NCBI GenBank assembly: GCA_027051095.1
Contig: JALUAM010000007.1
Span: 1 to 64,000, forward strand
Length of the DNA: 64,000 bases
DNA from: Acidilobaceae archaeon
Lineage (GTDB): Archaea > Thermoproteota > Thermoprotei_A > Sulfolobales > Acidilobaceae
Direction of reading: 5' to 3'
Below are positions 1-8,146 of the stretch, in pieces; positions within the stretch are counted from its first letter, which is position 1, and each line of letters begins with the position of its first letter. The translations under genes were made by a program, and so were the position numbers. A model generated the notes under the pieces. The model saw only the letters and a program-made list of their open reading frames with translations, was not told the origin of the DNA and made no database searches.

Positions 1-1023
1 GGGGGAGGCCCCTGGAGTAACAGCTACGACTGGCTGGAGTCTAGGAGGCTCAGGGTGGACGAGGCTGCGGTGAGAGCCGACATCGACCTCTCGGCGAGGT
101 TGGCTGCCCTGACGTTCGCGAGGGCACTCCTAGAGGGGGTGACGCTCATAGCTGTTACTGGGAGGCTCGAGGCCAACGTTAAGGGCTGGCTCAGCGTGGG
201 AGGGGCTCCCAGAGCAGTCTTCCTCCCCACGGTAATGGATAAGAAGGGCTGGCCCAGCGTAGAGGAGGTAGCTAGGGCCGCCGAGAGGCTCAGGGGGATG
301 CTAGCCGACGGCCTGGCAAGGATAGGAGTGTTTGTGCACAGTCTGGGCACTGCTAGGCCTGAGACTGTGAGGGCTGCACTCGCCTTCGCAGCGTCTAAGA
401 GGACTGTGCTCGGCATGCACCTCAGCGAGGGCCTACCCGAGGCTGAGAGGCTCAGGGAGGTCCTAGGCCCCGGCCCATACCCGACCAGGATAGTAGCGGT
501 CCACTGCACAGAACCCGAGGACCTCCCGAGGAGCGTGTACTGCGTCTCGTGCCCGGCCAGCAACATGATACTTTACGGTAGGACAAGGCCGACGCTCGAC
601 GGAGTATACGGGTTCGGCAGCGACTGGCCCCTGCTCCTGGGTACCGCCGCGCGCCACGTGAGACTCGCCCTCTCGATATCTCCAAGGAGCGTGTCTATGA
701 CGCTCTACAGGGCGACTACTGGCGGCTACATAGTCTACGAGATGCCCTTCCAGGGGGACTTCGCGGCGTATGATGACAGTCTAGAGAGGGTCCTCGAGGG
801 GAGAGCGAAGCCCGTATACGTCTCCGTGGCTGAGAGGCCCATAGTGGCCGAGGGGAGGCTGCAGCCATGGGGCTACACGCTGGGAGAGGTGGAATCGCTT
901 ATAAGGGACGCCGTGAGAGAGGCATTCGAGAAGCACGGGCTCGGCGATGTAGACCCTAGTGCTGCGGCCGAGGAGGCCCTCAGCGTTGGGAAACGGGTTC
1001 TACTAGAAGCCCCCGCTCTCTAG
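1..1023 (+). CDS. Amidohydrolase-family protein, 5' truncated by window edge
   Basis: The reading frame is open from base 1, so the true start lies upstream and the GTG at 55 is internal. The visible 340 residues look like the C-terminal part of a metal-dependent amidohydrolase TIM barrel (cytosine/guanine/SAH deaminase-like). There is a His in GMHLSEG, a His in AVHCTEPED, then an FGSDWPLL segment that fits the conserved late Asp of the family. The N-terminal HxH metal motif would lie outside the window, so the substrate cannot be judged. The 3' end overlaps the convergent gene at 980-1327 by 44 bp. The family assignment is reasonable; the specific reaction is unknown. Confidence 0.65.
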   Translation, partial: GGGPWSNSYDWLESRRLRVDEAAVRADIDLSARLAALTFARALLEGVTLIAVTGRLEANVKGWLSVGGAPRAVFLPTVMDKKGWPSVEEVARAAERLRGMLADGLARIGVFVHSLGTARPETVRAALAFAASKRTVLGMHLSEGLPEAERLREVLGPGPYPTRIVAVHCTEPEDLPRSVYCVSCPASNMILYGRTRPTLDGVYGFGSDWPLLLGTAARHVRLALSISPRSVSMTLYRATTGGYIVYEMPFQGDFAAYDDSLERVLEGRAKPVYVSVAERPIVAEGRLQPWGYTLGEVESLIRDAVREAFEKHGLGDVDPSAAAEEALSVGKRVLLEAPAL

Positions 1024-1327
1024 CTATTTCGGCCACAGCCCTCGACGCCACGGCTAGGTCCGGGGGGCTCCTAGCGGTTATCCTGACCATGAGGCTGCTA
1101 GGCTGTACTAGCGGCAGAGGCTCCCTAACCTCGCTCACATGTATCACTATGAGGGCCCTCTCGCAGGCTACGAGCCCCCAGCTGGGCTGCTCCAGGCTGG
1201 AGCAGGCCCCGAGCCTCTCGGCGGCTAGCCTCTCCCTCAGGGCACCCGGAAGCTCGGCAACAACCCTAGGCAGGTCGCTAAGGTCGGCTACCCTCACTCT
1301 CAGCAGGAGCGTGAGCCACTCACACAT
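980..1327 (-). CDS. Conserved hypothetical protein, 115 aa
   Basis: Last gene of a four-gene minus-strand set that begins with MTA phosphorylase at 3255. Its ATG overlaps the stop of the preceding 80-aa gene (ATGTGTGA arrangement), which is typical of translational coupling. The protein is small and rich in Leu, Val, Ala and Arg, with alternating strand and helix character and no recognisable catalytic motif or membrane segment. I do not recognise the family. The opposing frame (1089-1346) is Ser/Leu-rich and looks like a shadow. The main support is the operon position and overlap. Confidence 0.55.
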   Translation of the reverse strand: MCEWLTLLLRVRVADLSDLPRVVAELPGALRERLAAERLGACSSLEQPSWGLVACERALIVIHVSEVREPLPLVQPSSLMVRITARSPPDLAVASRAVAEIARERGLLVEPVSQR

Positions 1328-1562
1328 CGTCCCACCACTCCAATAGCATCTTGGAGACCCTCTCCCAGGTGGGGTCTTTCAGAAGCCTCCAGGCCCTGTC
1401 AGCCGAGAGCCTTAATCCCATTCTGGCTGCTCTCCTAGCCGCGGAGGCGACTAGCCTCCTACCATCGCTGTTCAAAACTCCTCTCCTATCGAAGTAGCGC
1501 TCCCTCTCATCCAGGACCCTCTTCAGGGCCTCGGCCACGGGGTCCCCTCGCGGGTCAGCCAA
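1320..1562 (-). CDS. Hypothetical protein, 80 aa
   Basis: Small, charged, mostly helical protein beginning at TTG 1562 with a GGGGGAG ribosome binding site just upstream. It sits 12 bp after the stop of the 281-aa gene and overlaps the following gene by 8 bp, so it is probably co-transcribed with the MTA phosphorylase set. It has many Arg and Asp/Glu residues and a Trp-rich C-terminus (WWDD). No family was recognised. A nucleic-acid or protein-binding helical role is possible but is only a guess. Confidence 0.5.
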   Translation of the reverse strand: MADPRGDPVAEALKRVLDERERYFDRRGVLNSDGRRLVASAARRAARMGLRLSADRAWRLLKDPTWERVSKMLLEWWDDV

Positions 1563-1574
1563 GGCGGCTCCCCC

Positions 1575-2420
1575 TTATATGGCCTTGCCGGCTATGAGTG
1601 CGGCCGCTATCACAGAGTAGATCCCCGCCGTGACGGGGTCAGTGTTTATATTAATAACGTGAAGCTTTAACCCTCTAACCCTGGCGGACAATAACACGTC
1701 CCTGTAGCTCGGCTCCTCGACGCTAGCCATGAAGGCCACGCCCGGCGAGCCGATCTTCGGCGCCTCCTCTAGGGGGGCGGTACGCGTGCCCAGTGCGAGA
1801 GAGAGGTACCTGGCCCCGGCGTAGCCTGTCGGCGTATAGTAGGCGGCTAGCCCGCCTCCCCCCGAGACGGCCTCCCTAGCCTCTTCCAGCTCCCTGCCAT
1901 AGTTCTCCTCCACCCACTCGGCCGCGTCGTCGAGTGACTCAACCTCGGCCCTGAACCTCTCTCTCCTGAACCCCTGCATGTCGGGGACCCAGTGGAGCGC
2001 GGCCAGGGTCATGGCGAGCAGCGGGCTCCTGCTCTCAATCCTGACGTAGCCGGAGCCGAGCTCTCTCAGTCTCTCCTCGTAGGCCGGGTGCAGCCTCGGG
2101 GCCACCACGTAGGCGCTAACCCCCAGGTTGACCGCGGCCTCGACAGCGTGTAGCGCCCTCGTGTCCTTGGGGTCGAGCGTGAACACCACTAACGTGGCGT
2201 CGAAGTCCCTGTATGGCATGAAGTGGAGCGCGGCCTCCGAGGGCCTAGTGTAGACGCTCCTCGAGCCCGAGTGGAGCACGCCCAGGTAGAGCACCCTCGC
2301 GGGGGGCTCTGCGCCCGGCGACGCGGCTACTATCACCTCGCCGGAAAGGCGGGGCCTCTCCGAGGACCTAGCCTCCCTGAGAGCCTCCCTGAACGCCTCC
2401 TTCACGCTAGACGACTGCAT
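1575..2420 (-). CDS. Conserved crenarchaeal protein, 281 aa, possible SIS-like fold
   Basis: The second gene of the MTA phosphorylase operon; its start overlaps the upstream stop by 14 bp. It shows alternating beta strands and helices (for example [16 protein letters not shown] near residue 75 and a small-residue-rich [20 protein letters not shown] around 200), which recalls the duplicated Rossmann-like SIS sugar-isomerase fold, but no diagnostic catalytic residues were identified. The C-terminus, ending in a helix after [14 protein letters not shown], is well formed, so the gene looks intact. Function unknown. Coupling to mtnP hints at nucleoside or methylthioribose metabolism, which is inference only. 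Confidence 0.55.
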   Translation of the reverse strand: MQSSSVKEAFREALREARSSERPRLSGEVIVAASPGAEPPARVLYLGVLHSGSRSVYTRPSEAALHFMPYRDFDATLVVFTLDPKDTRALHAVEAAVNLGVSAYVVAPRLHPAYEERLRELGSGYVRIESRSPLLAMTLAALHWVPDMQGFRRERFRAEVESLDDAAEWVEENYGRELEEAREAVSGGGGLAAYYTPTGYAGARYLSLALGTRTAPLEEAPKIGSPGVAFMASVEEPSYRDVLLSARVRGLKLHVININTDPVTAGIYSVIAAALIAGKAI

Positions 2421-3255
2421 GCTCGAGCGCCCTGCAGCAGCTGCACATGCCCGGGTCGGGGTCGCCCTTGAGCTGCGGTATCACCCTGTAGAGTATCTCC
2501 CTGGCTCTCTCAACGTTCTGCTTCATGACCTTCTCGACCTCGGCGGCCGTCACAGGCCTCTCAGCCCACACGTCGTAGTCGGTTACCATGGCCAGGGTGG
2601 CGTAGCACATCTGGGCCTCGCACGCCAGGTTAACCTCGGGCACAAGGGTCATACCTATTATATCGGCCTTGAACACCTCCCTCCACACCCTGCTCTCAGC
2701 TCTAGTGCTAAACCTGGGCCCCTCAATGCAGATGTAGGTGCCCGAGGAGTGGACCGTGTAGCCGAGGCCTCTAGCAGCCTCTATTAGCCTCCTCCTGAGG
2801 TCCTCGCAGAACGGGTCAGCCATGCTTACATGGACCGTGATGGGACCGTCGAAGAACGTGTAGGAGCCCCTGTTCTTGGTCATGTCTATGAACTGGTCGG
2901 GCACTACGAAGTCCCCAGGCCTATAGTCCTCCCTAAGGCTCCCAACAGCGGACACGCTTATAACCCACTTAACCCCCAGAGCCTTCAAAGCCCAGATGTT
3001 AGCCCTATAGTTGATCGCGTGGGGCGGATACCTATGCCCTCTCCCATGCCTGGGAAGAAAGGCCACGCTAACATCGCCAACCCTACCCACTATAATAAAA
3101 TCGCTTGGGTTGCCATAGGGAGTGCTAACCCTTACCTCAACAGGCTCCTCCACAATACCGGGGTCATAGAGCCCCGAGCCGCCAATAATGCCCACGTGAG
3201 CCCTAACACCTTCAGGCCTAACAATACCCCCAAACAACAACCCCAGCCACCACAC
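2407..3255 (-). CDS. mtnP: S-methyl-5'-thioadenosine phosphorylase
   Basis: Cleaves methylthioadenosine to adenine and 5-methylthioribose-1-phosphate, recycling the by-product of polyamine synthesis. Family marks: phosphate-binding GIIGGSG at residues 22-28, PRHGRGH near 69-74, [12 protein letters not shown] near 177-187 and [11 protein letters not shown] near 201-211. The C-terminus carries a CSC (CXC) motif at 271-273, as in the disulfide-stabilised hyperthermophilic MTAP II group. The GTG start at 3255 has a GGGGAG site about 7 nt upstream; TTG codons a few residues later are alternatives. First gene of a four-gene minus-strand operon. A spermidine/putrescine-type transporter lies at 32 kb. 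Confidence 0.9.
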   Translation of the reverse strand: MWWLGLLFGGIVRPEGVRAHVGIIGGSGLYDPGIVEEPVEVRVSTPYGNPSDFIIVGRVGDVSVAFLPRHGRGHRYPPHAINYRANIWALKALGVKWVISVSAVGSLREDYRPGDFVVPDQFIDMTKNRGSYTFFDGPITVHVSMADPFCEDLRRRLIEAARGLGYTVHSSGTYICIEGPRFSTRAESRVWREVFKADIIGMTLVPEVNLACEAQMCYATLAMVTDYDVWAERPVTAAEVEKVMKQNVERAREILYRVIPQLKGDPDPGMCSCCRALEHAVV

Positions 3256-3604
3256 CCACTAGCTCCCCCGAGGGCCTAAATCACCTACCTCATCAAAACC
3301 CCTAAGCCTAGAGCCAGCCCGCAAACCAGCCACGCAGCGAAGTCTAGGGTAGGACCTAGCCCCGCCTAGAGACCCCCTCCATCGACTCCCAGGGCCTCCT
3401 ATCCTAGCCGTTCCCGAGACCATAAACTGGGGGGTCAACAATGGGAGGCTAGGGGTAAGACCTGGCGAGCAGCTCTCCACCTACCCTACCTGCAGGGGCC
3501 TAGCTCGCGTGAAAACGCAATCGATCAAAGCGGCTTAGCTTATTTACATTTACATTGAGAGAGTCAACGCTAAACATCGTTTAAATTAGAGGTCAAATTT
3601 GGGG

Positions 3605-4121
3605 ATTGAGTAGTGAGTCCTATGCTAGGCTTTATTTTATCCGGTTCTATTACCTCCTTTACCAACCTCTCTACCCTATTTAGGGACTTATCGACGTCCT
3701 TGCTGTCGCACCATCACTTCATAGAAGCATATATGCATGCCGCTAGCTGGCATCCAGGAATCGTGGACCAATCGTGGACCCACTCGCCCAGCTCGCTTTC
3801 AAGCCTTCTCTTCCACTCCAACACCTCCAAGGCTTACTAGGCGCCGCCCCTCCTTCCAGGCGGCATAAGCCTTAACAGCTAGCGCGGCGGCTCCCCAGAC
3901 ATTCTCGGCGGCCTGTCTAATGTTACCCTTAGCAAGCTCCTCCCGGGCCCGCCCAATGAGCACCTGGGCTCCTCTATGTAGGTCTCTGCCCCCTGATCCG
4001 GGTCTACGTGCTGTAGCACTAGGTCTAGAAGTCACTCTTCAACGTTCAGCCCGGCACCTTTAGCTTCTCTCTCGACTCTCTCTGCGACTCTGCGTGGAAG
4101 CCTCAGAGTAAGCACGATTAC
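3605..4121 (-). pseudogene. PaREP1-family protein, frameshifted pseudogene
   Basis: Reading the minus strand and switching frame several times restores a full PaREP1-type protein. An N-terminal segment from about 4121 (IVLTLRLPRRVAERVERE...) runs into a TGA after GLNVEE. The next frame gives LLDLVLQHVDPDQGAETYIEE, then AREELAKGNIRQAAENVWG, AVKAYAAWKEGRRL, then after another shift LEWKRRLESELGEWVHD, GMHICFYE and finally SLNRVERLVKEVIE. At least four frame changes are needed, so the gene is dead. PaREP1 proteins are small helical HEPN-like proteins that form multi-copy families in hyperthermophilic crenarchaea. The family call rests on remembered motif patterns. Confidence 0.75.
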
Positions 4122-4255
4122 CTCGGATTACATATGATTCAAACCCTCGCCTAACTCTAGCATACAGACTCCAGTACGACGTAGTAGCAAGGGCAGTTAA
4201 TCAAACCCCTGGCCCCCTAGACCCTAGATAAAGCTCAGCAGCCATCGGCAACACC

Positions 4256-4445
4256 TCAACGACCTTTAAAGCGGCGCTTACACAAATCCTCGTCTCCAAC
4301 TTTCTTTCTTAAATATCTACAATAGCCTGCGAGACCGGCCTTATCTAGGTAGCTCTCCAGCATGCCCCAACTCTCGGATATTCCCCATAGCTCAGAGAGC
4401 TAGGTCCTCCAAAGTTAGAGGCGTCTGAGCTGCCTTCACTGCGAA
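4256..4445 (-). pseudogene. Decayed coding remnant, possibly a second HEPN/PaREP1-like gene
   Basis: The minus strand encodes AVKAAQTPLTLEDLAL, meets a stop, and continues after a one-base shift as ELWGISESWGMLESYLDKAG and LAGYCRYLRKKVGDED up to a stop at 4256-4258. The two pieces join smoothly as one amphipathic helical protein, which suggests a broken gene, not chance. The rest of the 4122-4556 stretch shows no intact gene. It lies next to the PaREP1 pseudogene and may be a remnant of the same or a related family. Without an alignment this stays tentative. Confidence 0.35.
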
Positions 4446-4556
4446 ACGTTAATAGGCTAGAGCCAACGCTATACTTCAAGCTCTTAGCCGTGCTACGATG
4501 TGAATGACGCGTGGCGCCAAAGACAGGATATGTGACAGGAGCGGGGGGCCCGGCTG

Positions 4557-4633
<77 letters not shown>

Positions 4634-4698
4634 CCGGCGAGTCTTAGATGCTACCCGGGGCTAAAACCTTGCTCGGCCCCCGGCCTGCTTAGGGCGCC

Positions 4699-4729
4699 GG
4701 CGGCTTCTTCATCAGGGTTCAAAGCCGCC
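4699..4729 (+). promoter_or_regulatory. Hairpin in the leader of ribosomal protein L13e
   Basis: GGCGGCTT (4699-4706) and AAGCCGCC (4722-4729) form a perfect 8-bp stem with a 15-nt loop, ending 35 nt before the likely L13e start at 4765. It lies between the promoter-like GCTAAAACC (about 4660) and the gene, so it would be in the mRNA leader. Ribosomal protein leaders often carry autoregulatory structures; that role is not shown here. Confidence 0.4.
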
Positions 4730-4764
4730 TAGCGTTGACTCCTATGGGGGCTGGGGGCTGGGGT

Positions 4765-5043
4765 ATGGGTAAGAGGAAGAGGATCCAGTTGCCTGAAGGG
4801 ATTGAGCCTCCCGTGGCTATAGTTAAGAAGCCTAGGCTGAGGAAGCTGGGGCCCATAGACCCTGGTACTAGGCCGGGCAGGGGGTTCAGCCTGGGCGAGC
4901 TAGAGGCTGTGGGGCTAGACCCTAAGAAGGCTATGAAGCTGGGCCTCTACGTAGACAAGAGGAGGAGGAGCGTGCACGAGTGGAACATCCAGGCCCTGAG
5001 GGAGTTCCTGGAGAAGCTAAGGAAGGCTGGGGTCAAGGTGTAG
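4765..5043 (+). CDS. rpl13e: 50S ribosomal protein L13e (eL13)
   Basis: Small basic ribosomal protein of archaea and eukaryotes. The diagnostic block GRGFSLGELEAVGLDP followed by AMKLGLYVDKRRRSVHEWN matches the L13e core. The ATG at 4765 (MGKRKRIQ) is preferred over the ATG at 4735, because the extra ten residues (MTPMGAGGWG) do not fit the family and the start is preceded by a purine-rich GGGGGCTGGGG. It is transcribed away from the tRNA-Ala gene and converges with the Clp1 kinase gene 5 bp downstream. Confidence 0.88.
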   Translation: MGKRKRIQLPEGIEPPVAIVKKPRLRKLGPIDPGTRPGRGFSLGELEAVGLDPKKAMKLGLYVDKRRRSVHEWNIQALREFLEKLRKAGVKV

Positions 5044-5047
5044 GCTC

Positions 5048-6241
5048 TCAGCCAAGGGGCACGCTGCCCGAGAGGGACTCGTAGTCGACTCTGACGACCC
5101 CGACCTCTATTAGCCTAGGCTTCTCCCCTATCCTGGACGCAACAGTTATCCTCCTAGCCTTGTAGTCCACTGAGAGCAGCACGGCGACCTCTACGGAGCC
5201 CCTGGAGTGGGCGGCTGCGAGAAGCCCCCTTTCCCAGCCAGCTCTCACTAGCCTCACGCCGGGCCTCCTCTGGCCCTGGCCCCTCGCAACGATTGCCAGC
5301 CCTATCCCCTCCTGGAGCTCCGCGTAGACTGCGCCCGGCTCCACCTTCCTGGCCTCGTCTAAGGGCACCTCTTCGCCGTGGAACACGGGGGCGCCCCTGA
5401 CCTCAACCTCGTTCAGGCTAAGCCTCCACTCCCTAGCGCCTACGAGCCTCCTAGCCAGGAGCCTGTCCCTATGCGTGCTCCTCTCCTCCCTGCTCTTGCC
5501 CCCGCCGCCCGCGAGCCTCGGCAGGCAGAGGACCTCGACCCCGCTCAGGTCCTCCAGGGCCCTGCAGGACCTACCGCTCATGCCGAGAGCCACCACCAGC
5601 CTAGCCCCCACGGCAAGGGTGAGGGCGGCCTTGGAGTAGAGGCCGCCCCAAGCCTGGACCCAGCCGTCTGTGTCTACCACCAGCCTGTCACCGGCCTCGC
5701 GGGCAAGCCTCGCAGCGCAGGCCAGATACTTCGACTCGGCGGAGCTGGGGGTGAAGGAGCCCACAAAGCAGGGCTTCACAGAGGAGAAGCTCTCGACGAA
5801 CCCAGGCACGACGACGCCACCTGAGGGCTCCGCCAGGGCCTCGAAGCCGGGAGCGAATATCTCGTTCTGCCCTATATCGGCCTCGAGGACCCTACCGCCG
5901 CCCCACTTGTTGAGGATCCAGGCTGCAAGCGTGCTCTTACCCGAGTCTGTCGGGCCCACGACAACGACCCTACCCCTCCCAGAGGCCTCCCTCGCAGCAC
6001 TCTCGTAGGACTCGTAGATCCCGCCTTCCACGGGCTCCAGGCTGCACCCAGACACCTCCGCCCTGGCGCCGCTAGCCCTCAGAAGCGCCGCCCTGCCAGC
6101 AGGTACTATGACGAAGCCCCCCTCGCCGAGGGCGCCGCCTAGGACCTCTAAATCCCCCTCCAAGAGCCTGACGCTACAGGGCCCTCTAGCGAGGAAGAAC
6201 CCCTCCAGCCCGCCCGACACCTTTATACCCCCCACACCCAT
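5048..6241 (-). CDS. Polynucleotide 5'-hydroxyl kinase, Clp1/Grc3 family
   Basis: Phosphorylates 5'-OH ends of RNA or DNA; archaeal Clp1 homologues are linked to RNA end healing. The Walker A P-loop GPTDSGKST is at residues 96-104, followed by ADIGQNE near 121 and the DTDGW segment at 190-194 that is typical of the family. A C-terminal beta-rich domain (about 270-397) corresponds to the Clp1 C-terminal region. Length 397 is close to family size. The start lies only 18 bp from the divergent tRNA-Asp gene, and the tRNA promoter TATA (CCTTTATACC, about 6221-6230) falls inside the first codons of this gene. Confidence 0.8.
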   Translation of the reverse strand: MGVGGIKVSGGLEGFFLARGPCSVRLLEGDLEVLGGALGEGGFVIVPAGRAALLRASGARAEVSGCSLEPVEGGIYESYESAAREASGRGRVVVVGPTDSGKSTLAAWILNKWGGGRVLEADIGQNEIFAPGFEALAEPSGGVVVPGFVESFSSVKPCFVGSFTPSSAESKYLACAARLAREAGDRLVVDTDGWVQAWGGLYSKAALTLAVGARLVVALGMSGRSCRALEDLSGVEVLCLPRLAGGGGKSREERSTHRDRLLARRLVGAREWRLSLNEVEVRGAPVFHGEEVPLDEARKVEPGAVYAELQEGIGLAIVARGQGQRRPGVRLVRAGWERGLLAAAHSRGSVEVAVLLSVDYKARRITVASRIGEKPRLIEVGVVRVDYESLSGSVPLG

Positions 6242-6258
6242 ATCAGAGGCCTACGGGC

Positions 6259-6335
6259 GCCGCGGTAGTATAGCCTGGCTAGTATGCGGGCCTGTCAAGC
6301 CCGTGACCCGGGTTCAAATCCCGGCCGCGGCGCCA
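6259..6335 (+). tRNA. tRNA-Asp (anticodon GTC)
   Basis: Cloverleaf with acceptor GCCGCGG/CCGCGGC, anticodon loop CTGTCAA (GTC), T-arm GGTTCAAATCC, discriminator G and encoded CCA. No intron. TATA-like CCTTTATACC sits about 34 bp upstream. Confidence 0.97.
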
Positions 6336-6437
6336 TAAACCCTCACCTCCTCCCACCAACATAACCCGCCCATAAACACAGTCTCGGGGGCTTTAAGAAG
6401 AGGAGATAGAGGAAAGCCGAGGTTAAAGAGCCTACAC

Positions 6438-6980
6438 TTACAGGAGGAGACTTCTGTCCGAGTCGATCTTGATGAGGCGTAAGTCCACGTAAGCTATCTT
6501 CTTGGGCCAGAAGTCCAGAATCCTCCTGGTAGCCCCGCATTCGACAACGCTTGCCAGCTTCAGCCCACATATGAGCATGCTACTGGAAGACAGGTACCCG
6601 CCGCTAGAGAGCGTGTACAAGCCGCTGTCAGGCGAAGAAGCCAGGAATATGAGCCCGCTCTTCAGCTCGTCGGCTACAAGGACCGAGCTGAAATCATAGC
6701 TCTTATTGTCGAGTATCAGCTTAAGGCCGACCTGGGCAGCATCAAAGATCCCGTTGGCAGCGATCCTCTCAAGCCTTTCATCAGACACCTTATCGCCTAT
6801 TACGCCGAGAGCAAGGTAGCTAATAAGCTCCTTTATCGAGGAGCCGTTCTCAGCAACATCGCTGCTATTAGGCGGTGAGAGGAGATCATGATCAGGATTA
6901 AGCCTATCTCTATGAGAGCTGTCGCCGCTCTCGAACCCGCTAGCACCCTGTTTATCCGGTCTAAGGCGCATGGCTTTCAA
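6438..6980 (-). CDS. Unknown protein, 180 aa, flanking the Roadblock cluster
   Basis: The first 45 residues are polar and Ser/Asp/Asn-rich (probably disordered). A single domain follows with a helix (SIKELISYLALGVIG), a second helix (DERLERIAANGIFDAAQ) and three beta segments (SSVLVADELKSGLIFLA, then GLYTLSSGG). This helix-strand order could fit a Roadblock/LC7-like fold, but the match is weak. No enzyme motif or membrane segment. Divergently transcribed from the 275-aa gene at 7322 across an AT-rich spacer. Confidence 0.5.
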   Translation of the reverse strand: MKAMRLRPDKQGASGFESGDSSHRDRLNPDHDLLSPPNSSDVAENGSSIKELISYLALGVIGDKVSDERLERIAANGIFDAAQVGLKLILDNKSYDFSSVLVADELKSGLIFLASSPDSGLYTLSSGGYLSSSSMLICGLKLASVVECGATRRILDFWPKKIAYVDLRLIKIDSDRSLLL

Positions 6981-7321
6981 ACCCGCTCATACAGGCCCAG
7001 AACCCGCTTGTATAACCCTCGGAAAACCGCCTTTTAACCTTTGTTAACGCTGTGTGAGTTAATCTTATTTAGGGGACAATCTTATAGCATGGCATACCTA
7101 TTAATAATTATATGTATATTTTGATTTATGGGTTTACATGGGGTAGCAAGTGATATAAAATAAAACAATTCTTTTTTTTTTTTTTACAGCAGAGCACCTA
7201 TTTATTATGTATTATACGCGTAGTATTCGTGTTTAATAGAATACTCGATGGTTTTGAATCACAGCTAATATTTATACTCCGAGTCCTTTCAAATCGATAT
7301 AATGGACGGGTAGACAGGGCT
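6981..7321. other. AT-rich divergent intergenic spacer with a T14 run
   Basis: About 340 bp with much lower GC than its surroundings, between divergent genes. It holds a run of 14 T at 7172-7185, several TATA-like stretches (CTATTAATAATTATATG around 7109, TGATATAAAATAAAAC around 7151) and a good TATA box, TATTTATA at about 7270, that would place transcription start near 7298 for the gene at 7322. No RNA gene was recognised. Confidence 0.5.
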
Positions 7322-8146
7322 ATGGGCGCGCGGGGCCAGCTACCACCAGCAAACTTCAACAAGTTTGTAGCCAGCGAGAGCCATTACGTTGACTCGAAGA
7401 GCGAGGCTCTAAGATTAATCGAATCTTTTATTAATAAATTAATCGAGAGTTACCTGCCGGAAAATCTTCTACTCGTGTCTGTATACCTCTACGACGTGGA
7501 GAATAGGTTCAGGGAGGTTAGGGTTTGGCTAGCAGCTGACTCGGCATATATGGTGGTTGCGGGCCAGTGCGGGCTTCTCGATAAGATAGTTATGGAGGCG
7601 TTCACTGTGTCGAAGGAATTCGTGTTCTACGACATACAGGCGCTGTCCAGCCAGGGCTTTAAGGTGGCTAAGCTAGGCCCTGATGAGGTTAGGAGCGCCC
7701 TGGAAGCAGCGCTGAGCCCCTGCAGGGAACCGTCGTGGGAGGGCTCCGCCGCAGGTGCCAGTCCTGAGCCCTCTGCGGCTATCGCAGCCGCAGAGCCGGA
7801 AGAAGCGTTGAAGACAGCGGGCATGTCAGGCATAGAGCACTGCATCAAATCCATGACTATCCTCTACGCTAAGATGGCTAGGGGCGATGTCAGCGTGGAG
7901 GCCAAGGACCCGGTTAACCTGCTTGACTCTACAGGCGTGGTGGTTCTCGGCAGAAGCGGGAGTGACGCTGGGTCTGACTACCTCTGCATAGTGAGTGCTG
8001 GCGAGGAGAATTGCAAGTATAGAATCGTCTGGGTTCTTGGGGGCGAGGAGAGGACGTTCTGTGTCGGGACGAGGGACGACGTGGAGAAAATCATAGGCGA
8101 GGCGGTTAGCAGGGGCTTCCAACTACGCCTCCTGCTGGACTCCTAG
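7322..8146 (+). CDS. Unknown two-domain protein, 274 aa
   Basis: ATG 7322 (MGARGQLPP) is preferred over 7229 because a TATA box at about 7270 predicts transcription starting near 7298. An N-terminal alpha/beta domain of about 140 residues (includes LLLVSVYLYDVENRFREVRVW) is followed by an Ala/Pro/Glu-rich linker near 155-175 and a C-terminal domain that includes GVVVLGRSG and YRIVWVLGG strands. No catalytic motif or membrane helix recognised. Its TAG stop and the TAG of the convergent zinc-ribbon gene share the tetranucleotide CTAG at 8143-8146. It lies in the Roadblock cluster but may be functionally separate. Confidence 0.55.
   Translation: MGARGQLPPANFNKFVASESHYVDSKSEALRLIESFINKLIESYLPENLLLVSVYLYDVENRFREVRVWLAADSAYMVVAGQCGLLDKIVMEAFTVSKEFVFYDIQALSSQGFKVAKLGPDEVRSALEAALSPCREPSWEGSAAGASPEPSAAIAAAEPEEALKTAGMSGIEHCIKSMTILYAKMARGDVSVEAKDPVNLLDSTGVVVLGRSGSDAGSDYLCIVSAGEENCKYRIVWVLGGEERTFCVGTRDDVEKIIGEAVSRGFQLRLLLDS

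Noticed and set aside
3259-3840. Open frames 3259-3480 (-) and 3613-3840 (+)
   Set aside because: Low-complexity or Ser/Leu-rich products without ribosome sites. The second is the antisense of the PaREP1 pseudogene.
7172-7185. T14 run as a terminator
   Set aside because: No plus-strand gene ends upstream of it; the flanking genes are transcribed away from this spacer.
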